Shown here: one piece after another, positions 49,910 to 59,097 of the stretch
Layout of the letters: each line of letters starts with the position of its first letter
Numbering within the stretch: the first letter of the stretch is position 1
Assembly (NCBI GenBank): GCA_947589305.1
Contig: CANQAP010000008.1
Location: 1 to 64,000, forward strand
Source of the DNA: an uncultured Lachnospiraceae bacterium
GTDB lineage: Bacteria > Bacillota > Clostridia > Lachnospirales > Lachnospiraceae
Length of the DNA stretch: 64,000 bases
Reading direction: 5' to 3'
Made by a program: the position numbers and the translations under genes
Notes under the pieces: model-generated
What the model was told of the DNA's origin: nothing
The model's database searches: none
What the model saw: only the letters and a program-made list of their open reading frames with translations

Positions 49910-50251
49910 ATGCCATTTATTGATTCTAAAATCACGTTGCAGGTTTCGGATGCTCAGAAGGAGACGATCAAAACAAAATTAGGACAAGCGGTTTCGATCA
50001 TTAACAAACCGGAATCATTTTTAATGGTGGGAATGGAAGATCAGTATACGCTTTATATGGCAGGGAACAAGTTGGAAAAAGGAGCATATGTATCCGTCAG
50101 CCTCTTTGGGAGTGCATCGTCTGCCGCATATGAAAAAATGACGGCTGAGATCTGCCGGATTTATCAGGAGGAGCTGGGGATTCCGGGAGAAAATGTCTAT
50201 GTTACCTACCACGGTGTGAACGACTGGGGATGGAACGGAAGAAACTTTTAA
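49910..50251 (+). CDS. MIF (macrophage migration inhibitory factor)/tautomerase-family protein
   Basis: Start MPFIDSKITLQVS; catalytic Pro after Met; C-terminal YVTYHGVNDWGWNGRNF. Confidence 0.88.
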   Translation: MPFIDSKITLQVSDAQKETIKTKLGQAVSIINKPESFLMVGMEDQYTLYMAGNKLEKGAYVSVSLFGSASSAAYEKMTAEICRIYQEELGIPGENVYVTYHGVNDWGWNGRNF

Positions 50252-50284
50252 CGATCATACATGTAGAGAGTAGAGGAAGAAAAA

Positions 50285-51595
50285 TTGAAACGATATCTTA
50301 TGAATGGCAGAGTGATTAATCCTGCGACCAATCAAGATGATTATTTGGATGTCAAGCTGGAGGATAACCGTATCACGGAAGTCGGAAAGCACCTGATACC
50401 GGAAAACGGATCGGAAATCCTAGATGTGGAGGGCTGTTTTGTTTTGCCGGGATTCATTGATCTGCATGTACATTTGCGGGATCCGGGACTGATCCATAAG
50501 GAAGATATGGAATCCGGCTCGAGGGCGGCAGCAAAAGGCGGTTTTACTACCGTTTGCGCAATGCCGAATACACTGCCGGTTATCGATACGGTCAACCGCT
50601 TATCCTATGTACAGGAGCGTGCAAAAAAATGCTCGGGTATCCACATCGAACAGATTTCGGCGGTTACGATGGAACAAAAAGGAACCGAACTGGTCGATAT
50701 GAAAGCCATGTCCGAGCATGGCGCCATTGGTTTTTCCGAGGACGGACAGAGCGTTGCAGATGTGGCGCTTTATGCGGATGCCATGAAGCAGGCGGCGGAA
50801 TTGGATGTGCTGATCATGGCTCACTGCGAAGATAAGAAACTGCTGCGGGGCGGCGTTCTGAATGAAGGAGTAGCTTCTAAGCGGTTCGGTGTACCGGGTA
50901 TCAGCCATGCAGTGGAGGATATCATCGCCGCGAGAGATATTTTTCTGGCAAACGATTACGGAACAAGACTGCATTTGTGCCATTGTTCTACAGCAGGAAG
51001 CGTGGAACTGGTCCGGATGGCGAAAAAAATGGGAGTGCATGTGACGGCGGAAGTATGTCCGCATCATTTTACGATGACGGATGAAGATATCACCTATGAG
51101 GACGCAAATTTTAAAATGAATCCGCCGCTGCGTACAAAGGCGGATGTGCAGGCACTGATACAGGGGCTGCAGGACGGCACCATTGACGCGATCGCTTCGG
51201 ATCATGCGCCGCATAGTGTAGAAGAAAAATCCAAAGGATTTCTGCATTCACCGTTTGGCATCGTGGGATTGGAAACCAGCGCCGCACTCTCATATCATAC
51301 GCTGGTAGCAGGCGGTGTCCTGACACCGATGCAATGGGTAGAAAAGATGAGTTGGAATCCGTCTAGGATCATCAGGATCGATCAGGAACGGGGCAGTGTG
51401 GAAGTCGGAAAACTGGCGGATATCATGATTTGGGATCCGAAAGCGGAGTATCCGGTCAATGTCAATGAGTTTGTGTCAAAATCAAAAAATTCACCATATG
51501 CCGGCAGACGGGTAACCGGGAGAGTCGTGATGACGATCTGCGAAGGAAACATCGTCTATCAGGATGCGTCTTACGCCGTTTCTGACGGGGTATAA
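50285..51595 (+). CDS. pyrC: Dihydroorotase
   Basis: 436 aa; GFIDLHVHLRDPG, ASDHAPHSVEEK; TTG start. Confidence 0.95.
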   Translation: MKRYLMNGRVINPATNQDDYLDVKLEDNRITEVGKHLIPENGSEILDVEGCFVLPGFIDLHVHLRDPGLIHKEDMESGSRAAAKGGFTTVCAMPNTLPVIDTVNRLSYVQERAKKCSGIHIEQISAVTMEQKGTELVDMKAMSEHGAIGFSEDGQSVADVALYADAMKQAAELDVLIMAHCEDKKLLRGGVLNEGVASKRFGVPGISHAVEDIIAARDIFLANDYGTRLHLCHCSTAGSVELVRMAKKMGVHVTAEVCPHHFTMTDEDITYEDANFKMNPPLRTKADVQALIQGLQDGTIDAIASDHAPHSVEEKSKGFLHSPFGIVGLETSAALSYHTLVAGGVLTPMQWVEKMSWNPSRIIRIDQERGSVEVGKLADIMIWDPKAEYPVNVNEFVSKSKNSPYAGRRVTGRVVMTICEGNIVYQDASYAVSDGV

Positions 51596-51642
51596 GGCAA
51601 GGTGAAGGATGGTCGTATGAGTAGATACAGAAAGGAAGAAAA

Positions 51643-52530
51643 ATGAAAGCAAGTCAGAGATTTGGATGGATCATGCTGGGATGCTGTCCGTTCATTGCGG
51701 TATTGTTTTGGCAGATCACGGTTTCATCGGTCAGCCTGTATGGATATTTGATAAAAGAAATGTTAAAGATGGGATCTATAGGGTATGAGGAACAGCTTCG
51801 GCTCATGAATCAGATGATCGCGAAATATCAAATGTCGTCGGTCTACAATCTGACCATGTTTATCATCTATGTGGGCTGTGTTGTGATTTTTGGACTTTGG
51901 TATTGGCTGATGTACTGTCGGAAACGACAGACGGACGACTGGAAGCAGATTTTGAAACCGCATCGTATTTTGGCGATCTTGTTATGCGGCGTTTGTCTGC
52001 AAATTGCGATATCGATGTTTTTGACGGTGCTGTTACCGTTGTTTCCGAAAATCTATGAATCCTATATGGAGTTGATGGAAACAGTCAAGGGCGATTCGGT
52101 TTGGATGATACTTGCCGTATGCTTGTTGGCGCCAATCGGGGAAGAACTGATCTTCCGCGGTCTGACGTTCCGCACATTGAATAAAGCCATGCCGTGGTGG
52201 CTCGCATGTATTATACAGGCAGTGTTGTTTGGTGTTTATCATCTGAATTTGGTACAGGGTGTTTATGCAACCTTGCTTGGATTGATCTTAGGGTATTTGG
52301 CATATCGGTATGGTTCCGTGATATCGAGTATCCTGCTGCATATCGCTGTCAATGCTTCCAGTTATCTGTTGTCTCTCCTAATGAGTGACATTCCGGAAAC
52401 CTTCGGAATGCTGGTGGGGATCGGTCTGATCGCAACATGCGCCGGGATTGCTTGTGTAGTATGGGCGACTGACAAGGTCACAGCGACGAATCCGGCATCA
52501 ATACAGATGAAAAGTAATCCAGCCAATTAA
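51643..52530 (+). CDS. CPBP family intramembrane metalloprotease
   Basis: 295 aa multi-TM; APIGEELIFRGLTFRTL (EExxxR) and FGVYHLN motifs. Confidence 0.9.
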   Translation: MKASQRFGWIMLGCCPFIAVLFWQITVSSVSLYGYLIKEMLKMGSIGYEEQLRLMNQMIAKYQMSSVYNLTMFIIYVGCVVIFGLWYWLMYCRKRQTDDWKQILKPHRILAILLCGVCLQIAISMFLTVLLPLFPKIYESYMELMETVKGDSVWMILAVCLLAPIGEELIFRGLTFRTLNKAMPWWLACIIQAVLFGVYHLNLVQGVYATLLGLILGYLAYRYGSVISSILLHIAVNASSYLLSLLMSDIPETFGMLVGIGLIATCAGIACVVWATDKVTATNPASIQMKSNPAN

Positions 52531-53662
52531 GTCCCAAAATCCGAAGCACGGTCTGCTCGGGCATTCCCCGTTCCAAAAGACGGGCGGTCAGCAGAAGTGC
52601 TTCTTTGTGATTGCGCAGACAATCTTCCGTCTCAATCTGTTCGGTCTGATATTTTCCCCGCGTATAGGAATCACATAGGTCAAACCCGAATCCGACATGA
52701 AAGGGATCAAGCGCATCCACAATATATTCAATATGCTTACATATGGAATCGATATATTCCGTGGCGTTTTCAGCACCGGTAATGTATTTACATGCGTTGC
52801 AGCCGATGACGCCGCCCTGTCGGGCAAGAGCCGCCATCTGATGATCGGTCAGGTTCCGATAATTTGGAAAGACCGAGTAAGCGTCCGAATGTGTGGCAAT
52901 GTATGGCGGCGCATGATGTGTTGCACGGATTCCTTCTGATGTATTTGAAAAATAGGGATGACGGTGAATCTGCTCCCATCCTTCGTTATTCAAATGACTG
53001 ATATCCAAAAACATATGATGCCGGCATAGAGCGTCGATCGCTTCCATGCCCAACGGAGTGATGCAGCCGGGTATATCAACGAATTGTGTGGCTGTGCAGC
53101 AGCCGGTGGCAAGCAGATTCGGACGGCTCCATGTGAGACTGGCGCCGCGTACGCCATGTAAATATAAATCATGTATTTTCGTGATATCCGTACCGATACA
53201 ATCCAGCCCTTCCATATAAAGAAGAATGCCGATTTTCTTTTGTTCCATGACCTGCCGTAAATCTTCAGAGGAAGTGACCAGACAGAGTATTTCCGGCAGC
53301 GCGTCTATTTCCTGACGGATCGCGCGGATTTGCGCCAGCGCGTTTTCGTATCCCTGTTCCCAGCATAAGGTGCCGTTTTCCCAATGATCCGTCCAGTTTT
53401 TTTGGCTTTTCGGAGGCTGATACTGATCGTTTGATTGTTTGGAACATGGTTTCGGAAAAAATATGGAATTCTCAATATAAACCGAAGAGACGATCAGATG
53501 AAAACCGGCGGCTTGCCAATGGGGCAGGTATCGATGCTCGATAACCCGGGTTTCACCGTGCCGGTGACGCAGTAACACTTCGCCGGCAAGATCGCTGTGG
53601 GCATCGACAACCGGCGTACACATATGTAATTCCATCGCTTTTTTGATATATTTTGATTCCAT
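52478..53662 (-). CDS. Membrane dipeptidase (M19 renal dipeptidase family)
   Basis: VVDAHSDLAG, LYMEGLDCIGTD, DISHLNNEGWEQI, ATHSDAYSVFPNYRNLTDHQM, GFGFDLCD. Confidence 0.9.
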   Translation of the reverse strand: MESKYIKKAMELHMCTPVVDAHSDLAGEVLLRHRHGETRVIEHRYLPHWQAAGFHLIVSSVYIENSIFFPKPCSKQSNDQYQPPKSQKNWTDHWENGTLCWEQGYENALAQIRAIRQEIDALPEILCLVTSSEDLRQVMEQKKIGILLYMEGLDCIGTDITKIHDLYLHGVRGASLTWSRPNLLATGCCTATQFVDIPGCITPLGMEAIDALCRHHMFLDISHLNNEGWEQIHRHPYFSNTSEGIRATHHAPPYIATHSDAYSVFPNYRNLTDHQMAALARQGGVIGCNACKYITGAENATEYIDSICKHIEYIVDALDPFHVGFGFDLCDSYTRGKYQTEQIETEDCLRNHKEALLLTARLLERGMPEQTVLRILGLNWLDYFSSVLMPDSSL

Positions 53663-53892
53663 GGTGTTCACCGCCGTTCTTTCTTTTTTTATCATATGAA
53701 AATATCCGGAAATATATCTCTATCATCCCAAAAATGAGAAGCAAAAGTCAAGGGTGTCATAGGAGGAAAGAAAGCGACATAAGAATATATCATGTCGTAG
53801 TAGGTTCTTGCGGTTGTTCGCCCTATGCCGCTTCGGGCGGGAAAAACTGCCGGAACACGAATCCATAGGACGTGAGAAGGGAGAAGATCTAT

Positions 53893-54549
53893 GTGAGAAT
53901 TTTGGTGGCAGGCAGGACGGGGCAGATACAACGCTACCTGCAGGCATTGGAACGCGTGGGAGCAGAGGGAGTTCCGATGTTTCAGAACGCTTGGGAAGAC
54001 GCCATGTATTGTGACGGATTGCTGCTTCCCGGCGGGGGAGATATCGAACCGTCATTATTTGGACAGGCAAATGAGGGATCGACAGATATTGACGAACCTC
54101 TTGACCGATTGCAGTTGAAAGCCACGGAAGCATTCTGCAAAATGGGAAAACCGATTCTGGGGATTTGTAAAGGAATGCAGATATTAAACGTATGTTTTGG
54201 CGGTACGGTACGACAGCACCTTCCGACTGCTTCGGCTCACATGTATCGAAACGGAGATCAGCATCATATGACGATCGCTACCAAGGATTCTGTATTCAGC
54301 CTTATCTACGGGCTGCGGTTTTGCGTCAACAGCGCCCATCATCAGGGGATCGGGATCTTGGGAGCCGGACTTGAAGCGGTACAATTTGCCGAAGATCAGG
54401 TCATAGAGGGGATTGTGCATACGTCCCTTCCGATTATCGGGGTGCAATGGCATCCGGAACGGACAGGAGAAACGCAGGGTGCCTGCTGCAACGGAGACCG
54501 GCTGTTTGATTTCTGGATTCAAGACTTTCCAACTGCCCCTAAGATATGA
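53893..54549 (+). CDS. Gamma-glutamyl-gamma-aminobutyrate hydrolase-type class I glutamine amidotransferase (PuuD-like)
   Basis: GTG start after gagaaggga; LLLPGGGDIEPSLF, PILGICKGMQILNVCFGGT, VQWHPER. Confidence 0.9.
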   Translation: MRILVAGRTGQIQRYLQALERVGAEGVPMFQNAWEDAMYCDGLLLPGGGDIEPSLFGQANEGSTDIDEPLDRLQLKATEAFCKMGKPILGICKGMQILNVCFGGTVRQHLPTASAHMYRNGDQHHMTIATKDSVFSLIYGLRFCVNSAHHQGIGILGAGLEAVQFAEDQVIEGIVHTSLPIIGVQWHPERTGETQGACCNGDRLFDFWIQDFPTAPKI

Positions 54550-54555
54550 TATAAT
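54547..54555 (+). promoter_or_regulatory. Extended -10 promoter upstream of pyrF
   Basis: TGaTATAAT. Confidence 0.6.
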
Positions 54556-54559
54556 AGAT

Positions 54560-54615
54560 CCGGCGGTGCCTGACGATCGATGCGGTATCGGACAAAACCG
54601 GAAACGCACCGTCGG
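54560..54615 (+). promoter_or_regulatory. Structured 5' leader hairpin upstream of pyrF
   Basis: ccggcggtgc / gcaccgtcgg 10-bp stem (one G-U) starting a few nt after the -10 box. Confidence 0.45.
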
Positions 54616-54671
54616 CGGCAGGAGTTCTTACAGAATCTCAATCAGTGCATGACATACGGAGGATCAAAGAT

Positions 54672-55607
54672 ATGATTAGTAAACTGATTCATAAAATAGA
54701 GGCAACCCATGCTCCGATCGTGGTAGGATTAGACCCGATGTTAAAATATATACCGGATCAAATTCAGCAGAAAGCATGGGAGACGCACGGAGAAACGCTG
54801 GCGGGAGCGGCAGAGGCGATCTGGCAGTTCAATAAAGGGATTATTGATGCGACCTGTGATCTGATTCCGGCGGTGAAACCGCAGATCGCCATGTATGAGC
54901 AGTTTGGCGTGGAAGGCGTGGCGGCATTTAAAAAGACGGTGGACTATTGTAAAAGTAAAGGTTTACTGGTGATCGGAGATGTAAAGCGCGGAGATATCGG
55001 TTCTACCTCGGAAGCATATGCAGTGGGGCATTTGGGAACGGTCACGGTCGGTTCTCACACATATGCCGGTTTTGATGAAGATTTTGCTACGGTGAATCCG
55101 TATCTGGGTTCAGACGGCATCAAACCGTTTTTGAACGTGTGCGAGGCTTGTGATAAAGGAATCTTTGTATTGGTAAAGACGTCGAATCCGTCTTCCGGTG
55201 AATTTCAGGATCAGCAGATCGACGGCGTTCCGCTTTATGAATTAGTGGCGGATAAAGTAGTGGAATGGGGAAAGGAAAGCATGGACGGCGCCTATAGTAA
55301 TGTGGGCTGTGTGATCGGAGCCACGTATCCGGAAATGGGAAAGATGCTGCGAAAACGGATGCCGCATACCTATATTTTGGTGCCGGGTTATGGCGCGCAG
55401 GGCGGTAAGGCGGAAGATTTGGTACATTATTTTAATCCGGACGGACTGGGTGCGATCATTAATTCATCGAGAGGTATTATTGCCGCATATCAGCAGGAGC
55501 GTTATCAGAAATTCGGAAGCGAACATTATGCGGATGCTTCCCGTCAGGCGGTACTGGATATGATCGCAGATATTCATGGCACTATTGCCGGACGGAAAAG
55601 CGTATAG
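54672..55607 (+). CDS. pyrF: Orotidine 5'-phosphate decarboxylase
   Basis: IVVGLDPML, LVIGDVKRGDIGSTSEAYA; start MISKLIHK. Confidence 0.94.
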   Translation: MISKLIHKIEATHAPIVVGLDPMLKYIPDQIQQKAWETHGETLAGAAEAIWQFNKGIIDATCDLIPAVKPQIAMYEQFGVEGVAAFKKTVDYCKSKGLLVIGDVKRGDIGSTSEAYAVGHLGTVTVGSHTYAGFDEDFATVNPYLGSDGIKPFLNVCEACDKGIFVLVKTSNPSSGEFQDQQIDGVPLYELVADKVVEWGKESMDGAYSNVGCVIGATYPEMGKMLRKRMPHTYILVPGYGAQGGKAEDLVHYFNPDGLGAIINSSRGIIAAYQQERYQKFGSEHYADASRQAVLDMIADIHGTIAGRKSV

Positions 55608-55629
55608 GGCAGATGAAGGAGACGACAGT

Positions 55630-56409
55630 ATGGCGATAACGAAAACGATGGCATCCGTGATCCGACAGGAGTGTATCGGAACCGGAATATACAGTATATG
55701 GTTGGAAGCAAAAGAGATCGCAGATCATGCGAGAGCAGGGCAGTTCGTGAATCTGTATTGCAAAGATGCTTCCCGTCTTTTGCCGCGTCCGATCAGTTTA
55801 TGTGAGATCAATCGCGATCATGGAACGATACGTTTAGTGTATCGCGTGGCAGGAAAAGGAACGGAAGAATTCTCGCATCTGCATACGGATCATCAAATAG
55901 AGATCATGGGACCGCTTGGAAACGGTTTTACACAACAGTTAAACCGTGCGATTCTGATCGGCGGCGGAATCGGAATCCCGCCTATGCTGCAACTGGCAAA
56001 GGAACTGACCGAGCAGGGCGCGGATCAGGTAAAGGCGGTCTTAGGCTATCGGGATGAAGTGTTTTTGGATAAAGAGTTTGCGGATATCTGTCCGGTCTAT
56101 TATGCCAGCGAAGACGGCAGGCACGGTGTCAAAGGGACTGTCATGGATGCGATACGGTCCTATGCTTTGAACGGAGACATGATCTATGCCTGCGGACCGA
56201 CCCCGATGCTGAAAGCGGTGCAGGCATATGCGCTGGAACATGGAATCACGGCACAGTTGTCCTTGGAAGAGAGAATGGCATGTGGGATCGGAGCATGTTT
56301 GGCATGCGTTTGTTCCTCAAAAGAAACGGATGCGCATACGCATGTACATAACAAACGGGTTTGTAAAGACGGTCCGGTCTTTTTTGCAGAGGAGGTGGAA
56401 TGGGCGTGA
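55630..56409 (+). CDS. pyrK: Dihydroorotate dehydrogenase electron transfer subunit
   Basis: LLPRPISLCEI, GGGIGIPPMLQLAKEL, ERMACGIGACLACVC 2Fe-2S. Confidence 0.94.
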   Translation: MAITKTMASVIRQECIGTGIYSIWLEAKEIADHARAGQFVNLYCKDASRLLPRPISLCEINRDHGTIRLVYRVAGKGTEEFSHLHTDHQIEIMGPLGNGFTQQLNRAILIGGGIGIPPMLQLAKELTEQGADQVKAVLGYRDEVFLDKEFADICPVYYASEDGRHGVKGTVMDAIRSYALNGDMIYACGPTPMLKAVQAYALEHGITAQLSLEERMACGIGACLACVCSSKETDAHTHVHNKRVCKDGPVFFAEEVEWA

Positions 56410-57314
56410 ACACTTCCGTAACGATCGCCGGCGTGAATTGGAAGAACCCGGTCACAGTGGCTTCCGGTACTTTCGGTTCAGGCGCGGAGTATAGTGAACT
56501 CATAGACTTAAATGAATTGGGAGCTGTCACGACGAAAGGAGTTGCCAGCGTGCCTTGGCAGGGCAACCCGACGCCCCGCATTGCGGAGACCTATGGCGGT
56601 ATGTTGAATGCGGTAGGATTGCAGAACCCGGGCATTGATGTATTTATAAAACGGGATATTCCGTATCTGAAGCAATATGATACGAAGATTATTGTAAATG
56701 TCTGCGGAAAAACTGTCGCAGATTATGTGGACGTGGTGGAACGTCTGGGTGACGAGGCAGTCGATCTACTGGAGATCAACGTCTCCTGTCCGAACGTAAA
56801 GGAAGGGGGAATCGCATTTGGACAGGATCCGGATGCCCTGTATGATATCACAAAGGCAGTGAAAGATGTGGCAAAACAGCCGGTCATCATGAAGTTAAGT
56901 CCGAATGTGACCGATATCGTAGAAATGGCAAAAGCAGCCGAGGCGGCAGGAGCAGATGCCTTATCCCTGATCAATACCATTACCGGCATGAAGATCGATG
57001 TACATAAACGCACCTTTGCACTGGCGAATAAGACCGGCGGTTTATCCGGTCCCGCGATCAAACCGGTCGCTGTCCGTATGGTCTATCAGGCGGCGAAAGC
57101 GGTTCGGATACCGATCATTGGCATGGGCGGCATTATGACCGGTGAAGATGCCATAGAGTTTATCATGGCGGGAGCGACTGCGGTTTCGGTAGGAACAGCC
57201 ACGTTTCGTGATCCGCTTGCAGCGGTACGGATCGTACGGGAAATGGAAGCATATATGGAACGGTATCAGGTGGAAGATATCAATGAACTGCGTGGATGCG
57301 TAGATCGGGATTGA
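56400..57314 (+). CDS. pyrD: Dihydroorotate dehydrogenase B catalytic subunit
   Basis: 304 aa; NPVTVASGTFGSG, EINVSCPNVKEGG, GMGGIMTGEDAIEFIMAGA. Confidence 0.96.
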   Translation: MGVNTSVTIAGVNWKNPVTVASGTFGSGAEYSELIDLNELGAVTTKGVASVPWQGNPTPRIAETYGGMLNAVGLQNPGIDVFIKRDIPYLKQYDTKIIVNVCGKTVADYVDVVERLGDEAVDLLEINVSCPNVKEGGIAFGQDPDALYDITKAVKDVAKQPVIMKLSPNVTDIVEMAKAAEAAGADALSLINTITGMKIDVHKRTFALANKTGGLSGPAIKPVAVRMVYQAAKAVRIPIIGMGGIMTGEDAIEFIMAGATAVSVGTATFRDPLAAVRIVREMEAYMERYQVEDINELRGCVDRD

Positions 57315-57347
57315 TATAAAAAGAACAGGAAAAAGGAGAGCAGATAA

Positions 57348-58022
57348 GTGGAAGCATATAAAGCGGCGTTTATTGATTTTATGATGGATTGCAATGTATT
57401 AAAATTCGGTGATTTTGTAACGAAAAGCGGCAGGAATACTCCGTTTTTCGTAAATACGGGTTTTTACAGGACAGGGGGACAGCTTCGGAAACTCGGTGCG
57501 TATTATGCGGAAGCGATCCATGACAAATACGGGTTGGATTTTGATGTGTTGTTCGGTCCGGCATACAAGGGGATCCCGCTGAGCGTGGCGACAACGATGG
57601 CGATTGACGAAAAGTACGGAAAAGAGATTCGGTATTGTTCGAACCGTAAGGAAGTGAAAGATCACGGCGATACCGGTATTTTATTGGGAAGCCCGATCCG
57701 GGACGGAGATAAAGTGGTGATCATTGAAGATGTGACAACTGCCGGAACTTCCATTCAGGAGACGCTGCCTATTCTTCAGGCGCAGGGAGCGGTCGATGTC
57801 ATCGGCTTGGTGGTGTCGGTGGATCGTATGGAACGCGGACAGGGAACAAAGAGTGCGTTAGCGGAGATCGAAGAACGATATGGCATACGGACAACGGCGA
57901 TTGTCACTATGGCGGAAGTGATAGAACATTTGTATAATAAACCATATAAAGGAAACATTATTATAGATGACGAATTAAAAGCGTCGATTGATGCGTATTA
58001 TGAACAGTATGGTGTAAAATAG
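57348..58022 (+). CDS. pyrE: Orotate phosphoribosyltransferase
   Basis: 224 aa; FGPAYKGIPLSV, VVIIEDVTTAGTSIQE PRPP motif. Confidence 0.96.
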   Translation: MEAYKAAFIDFMMDCNVLKFGDFVTKSGRNTPFFVNTGFYRTGGQLRKLGAYYAEAIHDKYGLDFDVLFGPAYKGIPLSVATTMAIDEKYGKEIRYCSNRKEVKDHGDTGILLGSPIRDGDKVVIIEDVTTAGTSIQETLPILQAQGAVDVIGLVVSVDRMERGQGTKSALAEIEERYGIRTTAIVTMAEVIEHLYNKPYKGNIIIDDELKASIDAYYEQYGVK

Positions 58023-58033
58023 GAGGGAAAAAC

Positions 58034-58186
58034 ATGCGAGAGAATACTTATAAGACAATGTCGAACACCGGAATCTGCAGTTTGGTTTTGGGGATCGTAA
58101 CCATCTGCGCAGGCATCGCGATCGGAGTGATGCTCATTGTGAACGGATCAAAATTAGTGAAGGCAAAAACAGATCTGACATTTTAA
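58034..58186 (+). CDS. Small single-TM protein (50 aa, below ORF-track cutoff)
   Basis: RBS aggaggg; MRENTYKTMSNTGICSLVLGIVTICAGIAIGVMLIVNGSKLVKAKTDLTF. Confidence 0.65.
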   Translation: MRENTYKTMSNTGICSLVLGIVTICAGIAIGVMLIVNGSKLVKAKTDLTF

Positions 58187-58204
58187 AATTCGGAGAATCC
58201 CTGA

Positions 58205-58717
58205 ATGGATAATGGAGAGAATAGAAAAATGGATAGCAGAAAAGTGTTTCGTACAGTTTGTTTGATATCCTTTATTCTATATATTATGGCAATCGTATAT
58301 TTTTTGCTGCTGAGCGACATGGAATTCTATGGAAGAACACAGACTTATACGGACTATCGGTATAACTTTATTCCGTTCGTAGAAATCAGACGTTTTTTAC
58401 ATAGTGCCATCTATAGCGGCAGTATCGACTATTTTGATATATGGGTGAATCTGGTGGGAAATGTGGTCGCATTTATTCCGTTTGGCGCATTGATCCGCTG
58501 GGCGAGAAATCAGACGACCGGATTTTGGGTGGTCGTTTTATATACCTTTTTGTTTAGTTTAGGGATTGAAGTGATACAGTTGATCACAAAAGTCGGCGTA
58601 TTCGATGTGGATGACCTGCTCTTAAATACCTTGGGCGGCGTGATCGGCTATCTGTGTTATCGTATTCTTCGTTTCATAGACAGGAGGCGTTATCAAAATG
58701 GCAAAAAGAAATCATAG
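58205..58717 (+). CDS. VanZ family protein
   Basis: 170 aa, 4-5 TM; NLVGNVVAFIPFGALI and LGIEVIQLITKVGVFDVDDLLLNTLGGVIGY. Confidence 0.9.
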   Translation: MDNGENRKMDSRKVFRTVCLISFILYIMAIVYFLLLSDMEFYGRTQTYTDYRYNFIPFVEIRRFLHSAIYSGSIDYFDIWVNLVGNVVAFIPFGALIRWARNQTTGFWVVVLYTFLFSLGIEVIQLITKVGVFDVDDLLLNTLGGVIGYLCYRILRFIDRRRYQNGKKKS

Positions 58718-59024
58718 ACCGCATAATTACCACGATATCAAGCATTCTCCGGATGGTCTGATGGCGAGTGGTCTGGCATGTCTGTCTGCGGGTTGTATCA
58801 TTGCCGAACTGATCCTGACGATTCGTGCCAGAGGACAGGCGGGAGGTATGGCTGGCTTCGTAGGGGTTGCCGCATTCTTGTTATCCATTGTCGGTTTGGT
58901 GTTTGCCATTGTGAGTTGGAAAGACGAAGAAACTTTGGATTTTTTTAAACGTTTTGGCACTTTATTTAATACCGGATTGTTGCTGATCAATCTGTTGATC
59001 GTGCTGTTGGGATTCATATTTTGA
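58698..59024 (+). CDS. Small membrane protein (possibly DUF6142)
   Basis: 108 aa, three hydrophobic segments; family name from memory. Confidence 0.65.
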   Translation: MAKRNHRPHNYHDIKHSPDGLMASGLACLSAGCIIAELILTIRARGQAGGMAGFVGVAAFLLSIVGLVFAIVSWKDEETLDFFKRFGTLFNTGLLLINLLIVLLGFIF

Positions 59025-59097
59025 TCAACGGAGAATGATGGAAATCGGCAATCCGCCGGACGGTATCAGATCATGACAGTAAAAAGGGAGATAAGCT

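Noticed and set aside
54541-54671. Classical PyrR attenuator
   Set aside because: I do not see the PyrR-binding loop consensus or an antiterminator/terminator pair; kept only as a generic structured leader.
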